From Lachnospira hominis (ex Liu et al. 2021) (lineage in GTDB: Bacteria; Bacillota; Clostridia; Lachnospirales; Lachnospiraceae): 31,676 nt of DNA. The stretch is taken from NCBI RefSeq assembly GCF_014287955.1, contig NZ_JACOPD010000014.1, positions 1 through 31,676 on the forward strand, given 5' to 3'. Made by a program: the position numbers and the translations under genes. The stretch's first letter is position 1. Every line of letters begins with the position of its first letter. The notes under the pieces were generated by a model, which worked only from the letters and a program-made list of their open reading frames with translations, was not told where the DNA came from and did no database searches. Shown here piece by piece: positions 7,708 through 16,489 of the stretch.

Positions 7708-8697
7708 TTATTTATTCTGCCATCTGACTTCGCCCTTGGACAGAAGCGGATAACAGATCAGCTGATCTGAATCCAGATTTTCGGCATGCATGTCAACCGC
7801 TGTGATCTGATGATTATCATAAGTCGTATAATAGTAAATACCTTTTGCTGTATTACAACAGGACGTGTATATCGTGATCTCATATTTGCCTTCTGTCACC
7901 TCACAGCATCCACGCTGCTGATCTACGGATCCTAAGATATGGAAGAACTGGCTTACACTCTCATCCTCTTCTTCACCGGAGATCGAATTTAATTTTGTAA
8001 AGGCAACTTTCACAAATCTTGACTGGCTGGAAAGATCTCCAGGTATTCCCATTCCACCCATTCCTCTGCTATATGCATCAAGCTGTAATACTCCTGCAAA
8101 AGTACTCTCCGGCTGTTTTCTGGATACTCCGGCATAATTATTCAGTGCAAACATCTGACTCGGGAATGGTGGATTATTGGTAAGCACTCCTACCGGATTA
8201 TCATATACATGCAGCCCATCTTTCATAGACTCAACAACGATACAGGAGTCTTTGTCTGCAATGATCCAGTGAAGCTGTGCTGTCGGCAGCTGTTCACTGA
8301 ATGCTGTACCTGTCAGTCTCATTGTTGCCAGCTTCTCTCTCGCCTCTGCTACAGTAGCACACTGTGTAAGGATCCATGGGATGAACTCGAACTGTGCCAC
8401 CTGGCTGACTTCTGTTTCATCTTCCGGCAAAGCCTCTTCATATGCCGCATTGCCGACAAAATTAAGACCTGCCATTCCAAGGCCTTTTTCATTAACAGCA
8501 TCATAATAAAGCGGATAACCTTCTGCAACAAATGCCATTCCGATCAAAGCATAATGGCTTTTTATCTTCCCGGCAAACCGGAAATCAAATTCGTAATTTC
8601 TTGGCGTTATCGCGATCTGTTCCCCATAGGAAAATTCATAATCAAGCGTTCTGCCCATATAAAAATCTTTTGTTTTGTAAGTTGCTGCTGTACACAT
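7708..8697 (-). CDS. Choloylglycine (bile salt) hydrolase
   Basis: This Ntn-hydrolase cleaves the amide bond of glycine- or taurine-conjugated bile acids. The nucleophile must be Cys2 after removal of Met1, which fixes the start at the ATG at 8697 (MCTAATYK) rather than the GTG nine bases upstream; GAGG lies 8 bases before it. The protein is 329 residues, typical for the family. The other active-site residues are present: Arg16 and Asp19 in MGRTLDYE, an Asn in GMAGLNFVG, an Asn in VLTNNPPF and an Arg in SQSRFVKVAF. The loop AYSRGMGGMGIPGDLSS favours a bile salt hydrolase over a penicillin V acylase, though activity should be tested. No signal peptide is seen, so it is cytoplasmic. It sits between a cls tail and ftsH. 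A second, broken bsh lies at 18966-19096. Confidence 0.93.
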   Translation of the reverse strand: MCTAATYKTKDFYMGRTLDYEFSYGEQIAITPRNYEFDFRFAGKIKSHYALIGMAFVAEGYPLYYDAVNEKGLGMAGLNFVGNAAYEEALPEDETEVSQVAQFEFIPWILTQCATVAEAREKLATMRLTGTAFSEQLPTAQLHWIIADKDSCIVVESMKDGLHVYDNPVGVLTNNPPFPSQMFALNNYAGVSRKQPESTFAGVLQLDAYSRGMGGMGIPGDLSSQSRFVKVAFTKLNSISGEEEDESVSQFFHILGSVDQQRGCCEVTEGKYEITIYTSCCNTAKGIYYYTTYDNHQITAVDMHAENLDSDQLICYPLLSKGEVRWQNK

Positions 8698-8718
8698 ATC
8701 GAACACCTCTTCTTTCTG

Positions 8719-8909
8719 CTATAATAGTCCTGCAAACAATCTCATAAACAACTGTCCGAGCCGTAAATATGCACTCCGTCCTGTGCGGTACTTTTCGGTC
8801 ACTTCCCTGCATTCATTCATGGTTGCTCCCAGATTATCTCTTATATCCAAAACTGTCTGACTATCCGCCATAAAACAACCATTTTCAAAGTGGTGATAAA
8901 GCAATGCCA
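8719..8909 (-). pseudogene. 3' remnant of a cardiolipin synthase gene
   Basis: About 60 codons encode LYHHFENGCFMADS and GRSAYLRLGQLFMRLFAGLL, which is the C-terminus of the complete cardiolipin synthase at 16653-18212, about three quarters identical by eye. Homology begins exactly where the IS4 element ends at 8910, so both HKD motifs and the membrane segments are lost. An ATG at the junction opens a 63-residue ORF by chance. It ends 21 bases before the bile salt hydrolase start, which suggests that the lost gene was cotranscribed with bsh. The sequence divergence shows a paralogue, not a recent copy. Confidence 0.85.
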
Positions 8910-9460
8910 TTCAGTTAAGCATCATTTTAGTGGTTTTCCGTCATAGAAAGCCACTGTTTTTATGCCTAAAAACTTTAAAAATATTACAAAAAACAGTTGA
9001 CAAGTAAGCCAATATATGTTGCGCAAGCCTTGATTATAAACATATTTCAAGGAGGCTCATTATGGCTGATTTTTTCTTATCTAATTTAAAATCCACACTC
9101 GACAACTGCATCACAGAACTCGATGAAATCCACTCCATGTTCTGCCGTAATCCGGAAAGTGATTTTACCAGGAACCGCAAACTTTCTTTCCGCGAGTATA
9201 TTCAGTTTATGCTCCAGATGCAGAGTAAATCCGTTTCAAATGCAGTAAACATATGCAGGGCATATCTCAAACACGATGGTAACGAAACAGAGTCCATGCT
9301 TCTCATACAAAAGTATCTGACACCTGTCAAGTACAATCGAAAATATCCTATCCACCTCCGTCCAAAGAGAAATAGGGATTTCATGTATCGGGTTGCATAA
9401 ATCTCGTTACCATTATACTGCATTATAAGGCAGATAAGTAATCTGTCTTTTTGTCATAAA
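8910..9460 (+). mobile_element. IS4-family element, internally deleted copy
   Basis: The left end TTCAGTTAAG (8910-8919) is the inverse of the right end CTTAACTGAA of the second copy (19968-19977). This copy keeps the left end, the leader and the first about 60 codons of the transposase, then jumps to the last 52 codons, losing the catalytic core. The right terminal repeat is also deleted: at 9459 the element joins directly to a 29-base flank that follows the other copy at 20020. It is non-autonomous. Confidence 0.75.
9062..9400 (+). CDS. In-frame deleted IS4-family transposase
   Basis: This 112-residue ORF joins a transposase N-terminus (MADFFLSNLKSTLDN to LQMQSKSVSN, residues 1-60) to the C-terminus (AVNICRAYLKH to FMYRVA). 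The C-terminal 52 residues are almost identical to those of the copy at 19103-19837. The region in between, which carries the DDE residues and the YREK signature, is missing, yet the frame is preserved. It follows AAGGAGG at about 8 bases. It cannot catalyse transposition. A role as a DNA-binding inhibitor of the intact family is possible but speculative. Confidence 0.7.
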   Translation: MADFFLSNLKSTLDNCITELDEIHSMFCRNPESDFTRNRKLSFREYIQFMLQMQSKSVSNAVNICRAYLKHDGNETESMLLIQKYLTPVKYNRKYPIHLRPKRNRDFMYRVA

Positions 9461-9607
9461 AAACCTTATCTAAATGACATTGAATGATTTATTTTCTATC
9501 TAAAATTTTATTAAACCGACTAAAGACTCCATAGTTTGTGTGTTTGACTTACTGTTTATATCTATCTTCTCCTAAATATTTTTCTAGTCATTGCAATATA
9601 AAATTGC

Positions 9608-10180
9608 TTATACAGTCTCTCCCTTAAGCGTCCTGGTATTCTGGATAATATACAGAGCGACCGATATGACCATCATTATAGTGCACAAACCAATCAACAG
9701 ATCTGATACCATCGGTGTAATTTGGAACCATATAATATGCACCGCTGCAGTTCCATATAATAAAAAGGTTACTATCTTTCCATGCCAGTCTGCACCATGT
9801 ACTTTTCCTGTCTTTCGTATCACAAGACATCCACTGACTACCATATACAGCTCCTTACCTGCCATTATTACGATTAAAAGAAGCATATGCGGAAAACGAG
9901 TAAACAGACAGATTAACATCGCTGCCTGTGTCAGCTTATCAGCCACCGGATCAAGTATTTTTCCTAAATTACTAATCCTATGGAATCTTCTTGCGATATA
10001 TCCATCAGCAAGATCCGTAAGACCAGACAGCAATAAGATTTCACCAGCTAACAGAGGATTTTTCTTTACACAATAACTCCATATAATTACCGGAATCAGA
10101 CAAAGCCGAAAAAAAGAAAGAAGATTAGGAACCGTAATAATTCTATTCAAATTTTCTTCCTGATTCACTTCACTCTGCAT
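9608..10180 (-). CDS. CDP-alcohol phosphatidyltransferase, PgsA-like
   Basis: This 190-residue integral membrane enzyme has the family signature DLADGYIARR with GKILDPVADK (the D-x2-D-G-x2-A-R ... G-x3-D-x3-D pattern, residues about 57-84), which binds the metal and the CDP-diacylglycerol. The most likely reaction is transfer of the phosphatidyl group to glycerol-3-phosphate, the committed step to phosphatidylglycerol, the precursor of cardiolipin. Several hydrophobic helices follow. Its start overlaps the upstream FUSC gene by 11 bases, so it is the last gene of the PLD-regulator-kinase-FUSC operon. Because a housekeeping PgsA normally lies near cinA/recA, this copy may be a stress-specific paralogue; that is inference. 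Confidence 0.85.
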   Translation of the reverse strand: MQSEVNQEENLNRIITVPNLLSFFRLCLIPVIIWSYCVKKNPLLAGEILLLSGLTDLADGYIARRFHRISNLGKILDPVADKLTQAAMLICLFTRFPHMLLLIVIMAGKELYMVVSGCLVIRKTGKVHGADWHGKIVTFLLYGTAAVHIIWFQITPMVSDLLIGLCTIMMVISVALYIIQNTRTLKGETV

Positions 10181-11234
10181 GTACGGTCACATCACTTTCC
10201 TTTTTTTTAGACATAAACCAATAAAATATAACACAAAATACTAAAGCAAACACAACACCAAAAACATTTTGAATCACTCTAAGACTAACCGCTCCTTGTA
10301 GTCCATAAGTCTCTGCAGCAATGGCTAAAGCACCAAATGTGTTAAATACTGCCTGCCAGCCATATTGTGCTGAAAATCCTACACCGATTCCACCAAGAAT
10401 TCCTATATATGCATAGATTGACGAAGGAAGCAGAAAATATAATACTGTAAAACATATAACACCTGCAATATTTCCGACAATCCTTTTACGGACTCTGTAG
10501 TGCATATCTTCCATAAACGGCAAAATCGCGGACATGGCCGCAATACCAGCCCACATTGCACGTGGCATATTACAAAGTTCTGCAATGCAAAGGACAATCG
10601 GTACGCATAAAATCTGACATATCTGCCATTTTGTTCTGGAAGAAGTGATATCAAATTCTTGTATCAGATCTTTCAGATTTCTTTTATAAGTTCTGTTTTT
10701 ATGATTTCGATAAAATACGAAGCAGGTAAATGCTGCACCTAAAGCCATTCCGACTAATCGCATCTGATAGCTTTTTCCCGTAACATCATAACCATATAGC
10801 AGCAGATACCCAAGAACCAATGTAGATTGATTAAACATGAATGGATTATGGCATCCGAACAGAATCAATACAGCCAGTGCCGCAATATTTAACAGCATTC
10901 CCAATACCGGTGAAAACTGATTTGCTAAATGCGGACATACAGTCATAATTACAAAGAACAAAGCCAAAAGCATCGTAGATTGTCCGGTGTGGATTCCCAG
11001 ATCCGCATTCCGAAATACCATAAGACATAATAAAACTACTACACCCACAATACTATTCTCATTTCCAAATAAGATACTGAAAATAGTAACAAATAAAAAA
11101 CAAAATGCCATTGTAACAGCTATCTTCACCAGATATACCCACATATGATATAATTTTTCTTTTAGTGTTTCACTCTTTTTCAACAGGTTTTTAGAACCTG
11201 CCTGATTTAACTGCAATTCCTGATAAAATGTCAT
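10170..11234 (-). CDS. FUSC-family membrane protein (aromatic acid exporter-like)
   Basis: This 354-residue membrane protein has two blocks of hydrophobic helices (about residues 33-165 and 205-345) around a short cytoplasmic basic stretch (FYRNHKNRTYKRNLKDL). This is the repeat architecture of FUSC/YccS/AaeB-type proteins. Some relatives export aromatic acids; the substrate here is unknown. AGGAGGA precedes the ATG. It lies 31 bases after the histidine kinase and overlaps the PgsA-like gene, so it is probably controlled by the same two-component system. In that context, export of membrane-active acids such as bile acids or phenolics is an attractive but untested idea. Confidence 0.75.
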   Translation of the reverse strand: MTFYQELQLNQAGSKNLLKKSETLKEKLYHMWVYLVKIAVTMAFCFLFVTIFSILFGNENSIVGVVVLLCLMVFRNADLGIHTGQSTMLLALFFVIMTVCPHLANQFSPVLGMLLNIAALAVLILFGCHNPFMFNQSTLVLGYLLLYGYDVTGKSYQMRLVGMALGAAFTCFVFYRNHKNRTYKRNLKDLIQEFDITSSRTKWQICQILCVPIVLCIAELCNMPRAMWAGIAAMSAILPFMEDMHYRVRKRIVGNIAGVICFTVLYFLLPSSIYAYIGILGGIGVGFSAQYGWQAVFNTFGALAIAAETYGLQGAVSLRVIQNVFGVVFALVFCVIFYWFMSKKKESDVTVHAE

Positions 11235-11265
11235 GTAATTCCTCCTCTATCTGTTTTTCTTAAAC

Positions 11266-12309
11266 TTATATGGCCTCATCTTTCTGTATTGGAAGCTCTA
11301 CAACAAATCTGCATCCACCATATTCACGGTTTTCTGCTTTGATTGTTCCTCCGGCACTATCTACAATCCGTTTTACAAGTGCAAGACCTAGGCCATTTCC
11401 TTCTGCTTTATGAGATCCATCTACCTGATAGAACTTGTCAAATATTCTGGATTTTACATCATCCTCTATTCCTGGTCCTTCATCTTCCAGAATGAACTTA
11501 ACAGAATCCTTTTCCTGCTTCAGAAACATCGTAATTGTCCCCTTTGAAGGGCTGAACTTAATCGCATTATCCAAAAGATTTATCCAGATATGCATAAAAA
11601 GTCCTTCATTCCCAGTATATTTAACTTCCTCCAATTCTACCTGAAAACCAATTTCTTTTTCTGTCCATTTTGTTTCCAATGAAAGAAATGCCTGGCGGAT
11701 CTGTTCATCCAGACGATATTCTGTTTTTTTCATTGGTATATTCTGATTCTCTAACTTGGATAACAGCAAAATATTACCAACCAATCCGGAAAGTCTTTGG
11801 GTGTTAAATAAGATTTTTTCTACATATTCCTCTTGATCTGGAGACAGTTCTTCTCCCTGAAGCAGCATTGTATACCCTTCAATGGCATTAATCGGGGTCT
11901 TAAACTCATGAGAAACATTAGATACAAAATCCATCTGCAGCACCTCTGTTGCACGAAGTTCTTTTGTCATAACGTTAAAACTTTGATAAGATTCTCCAAC
12001 TTCTGCTATACGGCTGTTCGTTTCCAAATGCTGTTCAAAATCTCCCCGAGAAACTTCCTTCATTGCTTTACTAAGCCTAGTAATTGGTTCCAGTAACTTT
12101 GCATTGATAAAGGAAGTGATCAGCCCTGCAATCAATGTATTGAAAATCAAAAGCCAGCCAAGCACAGGTATGCTGCCCGGCAGATTAAAAAAATGATTCA
12201 AAAAAGCAAATAATAAAGCAGATATGACTGTTGAAAATACAAGTGCCAGCCAGATTGCACCAGTCAGACAGGATCGGATCCGCAATCCTTTTTCTTTCTT
12301 TTGTTCCAT
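11266..12309 (-). CDS. Sensor histidine kinase with very short extracytoplasmic loop
   Basis: This 347-residue kinase has two N-terminal transmembrane helices (about 15-37 and 48-68) joined by only about 10 residues, then a HAMP linker, a HisKA domain with the phospho-acceptor His134 in VSNVSHEFKTPIN, and a HATPase domain with the N box INLLDNAIKF, the G1 box DEGPGIED and the G2 box GNGLGLAL. The tiny loop is the hallmark of intramembrane-sensing kinases, which respond to envelope perturbation or to a partner membrane protein, not to a soluble ligand. Its ATG overlaps the stop of the regulator gene (TAATG), giving tight coupling. The FUSC protein encoded next could be the sensing partner. Confidence 0.93.
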   Translation of the reverse strand: MEQKKEKGLRIRSCLTGAIWLALVFSTVISALLFAFLNHFFNLPGSIPVLGWLLIFNTLIAGLITSFINAKLLEPITRLSKAMKEVSRGDFEQHLETNSRIAEVGESYQSFNVMTKELRATEVLQMDFVSNVSHEFKTPINAIEGYTMLLQGEELSPDQEEYVEKILFNTQRLSGLVGNILLLSKLENQNIPMKKTEYRLDEQIRQAFLSLETKWTEKEIGFQVELEEVKYTGNEGLFMHIWINLLDNAIKFSPSKGTITMFLKQEKDSVKFILEDEGPGIEDDVKSRIFDKFYQVDGSHKAEGNGLGLALVKRIVDSAGGTIKAENREYGGCRFVVELPIQKDEAI

Positions 12310-12980
12310 TATTTTTTCACCACCTTGTATCCAATTCCACGCATTGTTACGATTTCAAAATCCGGGTTATCTTTCAAACGCTCCCTGATTCTTCCTATAT
12401 GTACCTCTATCGTATGTGGGTCTGCCTCCGTCTCGTATCCCCATACTTCATCCATCAACTGTTGTTTTGTAAATATTCTGCCTGGCGAAGCTGCAAGCTT
12501 ATATAAAAGCAGGAATTCTTTTTTAGGCAAAACAAGACTTTCCTTATCAGTTGTAACCGTCATTGCATCATAATCAAACTCTGTTGAACCAATCACAATT
12601 TTGTGTTCATTCAGTATCTGTGCACGGCGAAGCAGTGCTCCGACTCTTAAAACCATTTCATTCACATTTACCGGTTTTACCATATAATCGTCACTTCCCG
12701 AAAGAAATCCCTGGCGCATATCATCAAAGGAACCTTTCGCAGTGATCATAAGTACCGGTATCTGATATCCTGCTGAACGGAGTTCCGACACCAGTTCATA
12801 ACCATCCATAACCGGCATCATAATATCAGAAATGATCAGATCAATATATTCCTTATCCAATACTTCTAATGCCTGTGCTCCATCCGATGCACTTTTGACT
12901 TGATATCCATTCTTCTCAAGCACTTTTTGGAATAGCTGGCTTAATTCTTTATCATCTTCTACAATCAATATTTGAAACAC
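12309..12980 (-). CDS. OmpR/PhoB-family response regulator
   Basis: This 223-residue regulator has a receiver domain with acidic residues Asp9 and Asp10, phospho-acceptor Asp52 in ISDIMMPVMDG, Thr80 and Lys102, and a C-terminal winged helix with EVHIGRIRERL and TMRGIGYKVVKK. I choose the GTG at 12980 as the start because AAGGAGG lies 9 bases ahead of it and the receiver begins at once (FQILIVEDD); the longer ORF from 13019 would run back into the PLD gene. Proteins of this family bind 11-bp-spaced direct repeats. Exactly such repeats (TTGAG with 11-bp period) are found before this operon and before citrate synthase. Confidence 0.93.
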   Translation of the reverse strand: MFQILIVEDDKELSQLFQKVLEKNGYQVKSASDGAQALEVLDKEYIDLIISDIMMPVMDGYELVSELRSAGYQIPVLMITAKGSFDDMRQGFLSGSDDYMVKPVNVNEMVLRVGALLRRAQILNEHKIVIGSTEFDYDAMTVTTDKESLVLPKKEFLLLYKLAASPGRIFTKQQLMDEVWGYETEADPHTIEVHIGRIRERLKDNPDFEIVTMRGIGYKVVKK

Positions 12981-12997
12981 GTTTTCCTTCCTCCTTA

Positions 12998-14431
12998 TTA
13001 AAACAGATACCTTGCCCATCCAAGCAGATGCTGTACCAAAAATATTTTTCTCTGACGTTTCTTTGTTAATTCGATTGGCTCTACATGATATGGATCACGA
13101 TAGGTTCCATCTTCCAATACCTGGCGGGACACTCTTTCATATTCCATCATGCCCTCTTCCAACTGTTTATTAATATCTTTACTGCGTATTACAAGCATCA
13201 GTTCCGTATCCAGATACGTGCTTCTCATATCCATGTTAAAGGAACCGATTACGGATAAATCATCATCAATCAGGATGCTTTTTCCGTGGTAAGAATAGCC
13301 GCCTTCATACTCCCAGATATCAATTCCTGTATTTAAAATTCTGTTTCTGTTTCTCGCATAATCAGCAGAACCAAACGGATTTCCATTGTTGGCAACCGAA
13401 TTGGTCATGATAGAAAAATCCGGAACTCTCTCCGCAATCTCTTTCCATGTATTATACATCATATCATTGCAGATAATATATGGTGTATGAATTTTCACGC
13501 GCTCTTTTGCATTTTTCATTAGTTCTCCCAGTTGATACCAGACTACTGGTTCCTTGGAACCTGTGTGGATAGGATTTGACACTAATGCAATCTTTTCTGT
13601 CTCAAAAGTTTCGTCCGTGTAATCGGTATCGCAGATTCTTTCCTTATTCTCTTCAAAATATTTCTGATAGCTGTTCTGCAGCTCTAAAACTGCGTTCTTT
13701 ACAGATTTTCTATTTGCCAGTTTTTTATTGTTATGAAAATAACCACTGTCTTCCTGATTCCATATGGTTTCAAAATAATCTAACAACTGGTTAACTGAAT
13801 TTTCTTTCTCAGGTTCATCGCAAACCACTAACACGTCTCTGTCATAGTTCTTATGTCCCGGAAAATCACCCAGGAAATAATTGTATGTATTTCTTCCCCC
13901 AAGAATATATCTCTTTCCATCTGCAATCAAATATTTATCATGCATTCTACCCATCATTTTCCACGGTTTCAACGGATTGGCCTTATTATACAGTTTAATT
14001 TCAACATTCTCATGGGAAGATAATCCATAGAAATACGGATTTCCTTCCATATCAATCCAGCTCTCCATTCCATCTACTAACAGACGAATATGTACACCTC
14101 TGTCTGCCGCATCATGCAGTGCTCCTAAAATCAATTTTCCACTTTCATCGGATTGAAATGCAAAAGTAGAAAGAATAATTTCCTTTTTTGCATTCTTGAT
14201 CAAACGCACTCTTTGTAAAAGCGCTTCTGGATTCTTTTCTATGATTACTGCCCGTTCTGTATTTTCACTGCATTCGTTCCATGACCCATTTTTTGTTTCT
14301 TTTTTGGTTGTATTGGACACTTCCGGCTGCTTTTTATATGCAACGCAGATTCCGAGCAATTCATAAAAAGCCACACATAAAAAAATTGCCAGTATAACAA
14401 GAAGGATTTTACATATTTTATACTTTTTCAT
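12998..14431 (-). CDS. Phospholipase D-family protein (cardiolipin synthase-like), membrane-anchored
   Basis: This 477-residue protein has one N-terminal hydrophobic anchor (residues about 8-32), then two HKD catalytic motifs: HDKYLIADG with His164/Lys166/Asp171, followed by ILGGRN, and HGKSILIDD with His382/Lys384/Asp389, followed by GSFNMD. The two motifs together form one active site, which in this family makes cardiolipin from phosphatidylglycerol or hydrolyses phospholipids. With a single N-terminal anchor, the catalytic part probably faces the outside. It is the first gene of the operon with the regulator, kinase, FUSC and PgsA-like genes. The regulator start is 17 bases downstream. It differs clearly from the Cls at 16653, so it is a second lipid-modifying enzyme with its own regulation. 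Confidence 0.88.
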   Translation of the reverse strand: MKKYKICKILLVILAIFLCVAFYELLGICVAYKKQPEVSNTTKKETKNGSWNECSENTERAVIIEKNPEALLQRVRLIKNAKKEIILSTFAFQSDESGKLILGALHDAADRGVHIRLLVDGMESWIDMEGNPYFYGLSSHENVEIKLYNKANPLKPWKMMGRMHDKYLIADGKRYILGGRNTYNYFLGDFPGHKNYDRDVLVVCDEPEKENSVNQLLDYFETIWNQEDSGYFHNNKKLANRKSVKNAVLELQNSYQKYFEENKERICDTDYTDETFETEKIALVSNPIHTGSKEPVVWYQLGELMKNAKERVKIHTPYIICNDMMYNTWKEIAERVPDFSIMTNSVANNGNPFGSADYARNRNRILNTGIDIWEYEGGYSYHGKSILIDDDLSVIGSFNMDMRSTYLDTELMLVIRSKDINKQLEEGMMEYERVSRQVLEDGTYRDPYHVEPIELTKKRQRKIFLVQHLLGWARYLF

Positions 14432-14465
14432 TGTACATCACCTGATTCCTTTTTATTTCATACTG

Positions 14466-14500
14466 ATACAATACAAAGTCAATCTCAATTTAACCTCAAC
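14466..14500 (-). promoter_or_regulatory. Promoter with response-regulator-type direct repeat (operon of PLD/TCS)
   Basis: On the plus strand this reads ATACAATACAA (14466-14476), 7 bases, CTCAATTTAACCTCAAC (14484-14500). On the minus strand this is two TTGAG half-sites with an 11-bp period, then 10 bases to a TATTGT -10. The half-sites replace the -35, as in PhoB-type activated promoters. The same arrangement with identical spacing occurs at 16490-16524. Confidence 0.6.
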
Positions 14501-14518
14501 AAAATTTATTTTTCATAA

Positions 14519-14561
14519 AAAAATATGACAGGCTTCTTTTTAAAGAAACAGTCATATTTTT
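14519..14561 (-). terminator. Terminator of the citrate synthase-MarR operon
   Basis: AAAAATATGAC (14519-14529) pairs with GTCATATTTTT (14551-14561). Inner TTCTTT/AAAGAA pairing is also possible, and on the minus strand the hairpin is followed by a T-run. It lies 45 bases after the marR stop. Confidence 0.75.
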
Positions 14562-14606
14562 ATTCTAATATATGAAGGAGCTTTTCTTACTCCGTTGTAT
14601 TAATCA

Positions 14607-15032
14607 CTATTTTATTTCTTCCATAAGCTGTCGGATTTTTCTCAATGTACACCGTGTAACTGCCAGGTCATCTTCTTGTATATTCGATATGATTTTTTCA
14701 TAAGCTTCTATCATTTTTTCTTTCTGACAATTACTTAATTCAATTGCCTTGTTCGTCAAAACAAGGTACGTTCTTTCTTTTTTTTCATCTAATTTCCAGA
14801 TAATATATCCTTTATTTTCAAGACTTTTTACCATCTTAGATGTTTCTGGAATCGATAATTTCATGTATTCTGCCACTTCTGAAAGATATACTCCTTCATG
14901 ACAGTCTGATTTTTCAACACATTCCTTTATACTATAAAGGAACAAATAATCTGTCCTTTCAACAAATTCAAATATGCTTTCAACATTGATGCTCTTTAAA
15001 AAAAACTCCTCTGCACTGGTTCCTGCTCCCAT
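14607..15032 (-). CDS. MarR-family transcriptional regulator
   Basis: This 141-residue protein has a winged helix-turn-helix (residues about 45-105): VYLSEVAEYMKLSIPETSKMVKSLENKGYI is the helix-turn-helix stretch, and DEKKERTYLVLT is the wing. Flanking helices for dimerisation are predicted at both ends. MarR proteins usually repress a neighbouring operon and are released by small phenolic or other organic ligands. The ATG is one base after the stop of citrate synthase, with GAGG upstream, so the two are cotranscribed and coupled. Its target could be its own operon promoter at 16490-16524. The ligand is unknown. Confidence 0.87.
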   Translation of the reverse strand: MGAGTSAEEFFLKSINVESIFEFVERTDYLFLYSIKECVEKSDCHEGVYLSEVAEYMKLSIPETSKMVKSLENKGYIIWKLDEKKERTYLVLTNKAIELSNCQKEKMIEAYEKIISNIQEDDLAVTRCTLRKIRQLMEEIK

Positions 15033-15033
15033 A

Positions 15034-16380
15034 TTATCGTTCCTCTCTTTCTATATATTCTTTTTTGCTGACTAGACTCTTATATGCCGGGCGAATGATC
15101 TTATCTGTAGTTATCAATTCTTCCAGGCGATGTGCACTCCAACCAGCAATTCTTGCTATTGCAAATAATGGCGTGTACAATTCTCTTGGAATATTCAACA
15201 TGTCATACACAAAACCACTATAGAAATCTATATTAGGACTTACTCCTTTGAATATCTGACGCTGCTTTGCAATCAACTTAGGTGCAATCTTCTCAATATT
15301 GTTATAAAGGGTCATATCTTTCTCACGTCCTTTATCCCTTGCGAGTTGTTCTACAAAGCCTTTGAACACCCTTTCTCTCGGATCTGAAATAGAATATACA
15401 GCATGTCCCATTCCATAAATAAGTCCTTTCTGATCAAACGCTTCTTTCTTCAAAATCTTACTCAGATATGATGCAATTTCCTCTTCGTCTTCATAATCTT
15501 TCACATGACTTTTAATATCATCCATCATATTCATTACCATCAGATTTGCACCGCCATGTTTTTTTCCTTTTAAGGATGACATTGCTGCTGAAATAACAGA
15601 ATAAGTATCTGAACCTGAAGATGTTACTACCCGTGTAGTGAATGTAGAATTGTTACCACCACCATGTTCCATATGTAACAATAATGCTATATCCAGTACT
15701 CTTGCTTCCAGTTCTGTGAATTTTGTATCTGGTCTTAATAGGCGCAGGAAATTTTCAGCAATAGATAAATCTTTTTCAGGTCTATGAATATACATACTTT
15801 CGTTTTTTTCATAATGACAATAAGCATGGTATGCATATACTGCTAACATAGGAAATGCTGCGATCAACTGCATACTCTGCCTTAGCACATTCGGAATTTC
15901 AAGACTTTCTTTCTCCTTATCGTAAGAGCCCAATGTAAGAATACTTCGAGTCATAGAACCCATAATATCTGATGTAGGTGCTTTCATAATGACATCTCTG
16001 GTAAAGTTAGTTGGTAGTTCCATACAATCAGATAGTCTTCCCTGAAATTCCATTAACTGTGTATCAGTTGGCAATTCTCCGAATAAAAGAAGATATGCTC
16101 CTTCTTCAAAGACAAACCTTTTTCCTTTACTTCCTGTTACTAAATCTTTTATATTATAACCACGATAAGATAACTCGCCATCACATGGACTCTTTACTCC
16201 ATCACGATATTCAAAAGCTTTTATATCAGAAATATTTGTAAGCCCCGTCAACACACCTTGGCCTTTTTCATCTCGTAAGCCTCTTTTTACACCATACTCT
16301 GAATACAGATTCTTACTAATGCTATCATTTTGTTCACAAAAAATTGCTTGCTGTTTCATATAATTTTCCAAATTGCTCAT
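15034..16380 (-). CDS. Citrate synthase
   Basis: It condenses acetyl-CoA with oxaloacetate to citrate. The 448-residue protein has the catalytic residues His275 in KKHGGANL, His326 in GMGHAVYS and Asp385 in SPNIDFYSG, plus the HMEHGGGNNSTFTTR segment. I start it at the ATG at 16380 (MSNLENYM), which has GGAG 8 bases upstream; the ATG at 16398 overlaps that binding site. Anaerobes of this type often use citrate synthase only for glutamate synthesis, but no aconitase or isocitrate dehydrogenase genes are next to it here. Instead it is coupled to a marR gene and shares its promoter element with the PLD/two-component operon, so it is likely to respond to the same envelope signal. Confidence 0.93.
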   Translation of the reverse strand: MSNLENYMKQQAIFCEQNDSISKNLYSEYGVKRGLRDEKGQGVLTGLTNISDIKAFEYRDGVKSPCDGELSYRGYNIKDLVTGSKGKRFVFEEGAYLLLFGELPTDTQLMEFQGRLSDCMELPTNFTRDVIMKAPTSDIMGSMTRSILTLGSYDKEKESLEIPNVLRQSMQLIAAFPMLAVYAYHAYCHYEKNESMYIHRPEKDLSIAENFLRLLRPDTKFTELEARVLDIALLLHMEHGGGNNSTFTTRVVTSSGSDTYSVISAAMSSLKGKKHGGANLMVMNMMDDIKSHVKDYEDEEEIASYLSKILKKEAFDQKGLIYGMGHAVYSISDPRERVFKGFVEQLARDKGREKDMTLYNNIEKIAPKLIAKQRQIFKGVSPNIDFYSGFVYDMLNIPRELYTPLFAIARIAGWSAHRLEELITTDKIIRPAYKSLVSKKEYIEREER

Positions 16381-16489
16381 TTGAACCGCTCCTTTCATTC
16401 TGTTACGAACTTACATACTATACTCAGATATTCTTGTTTCCAGTGCATTCAGCATTGTCTGTTCTTTTTCTTATTCTTATTCATTAGCA

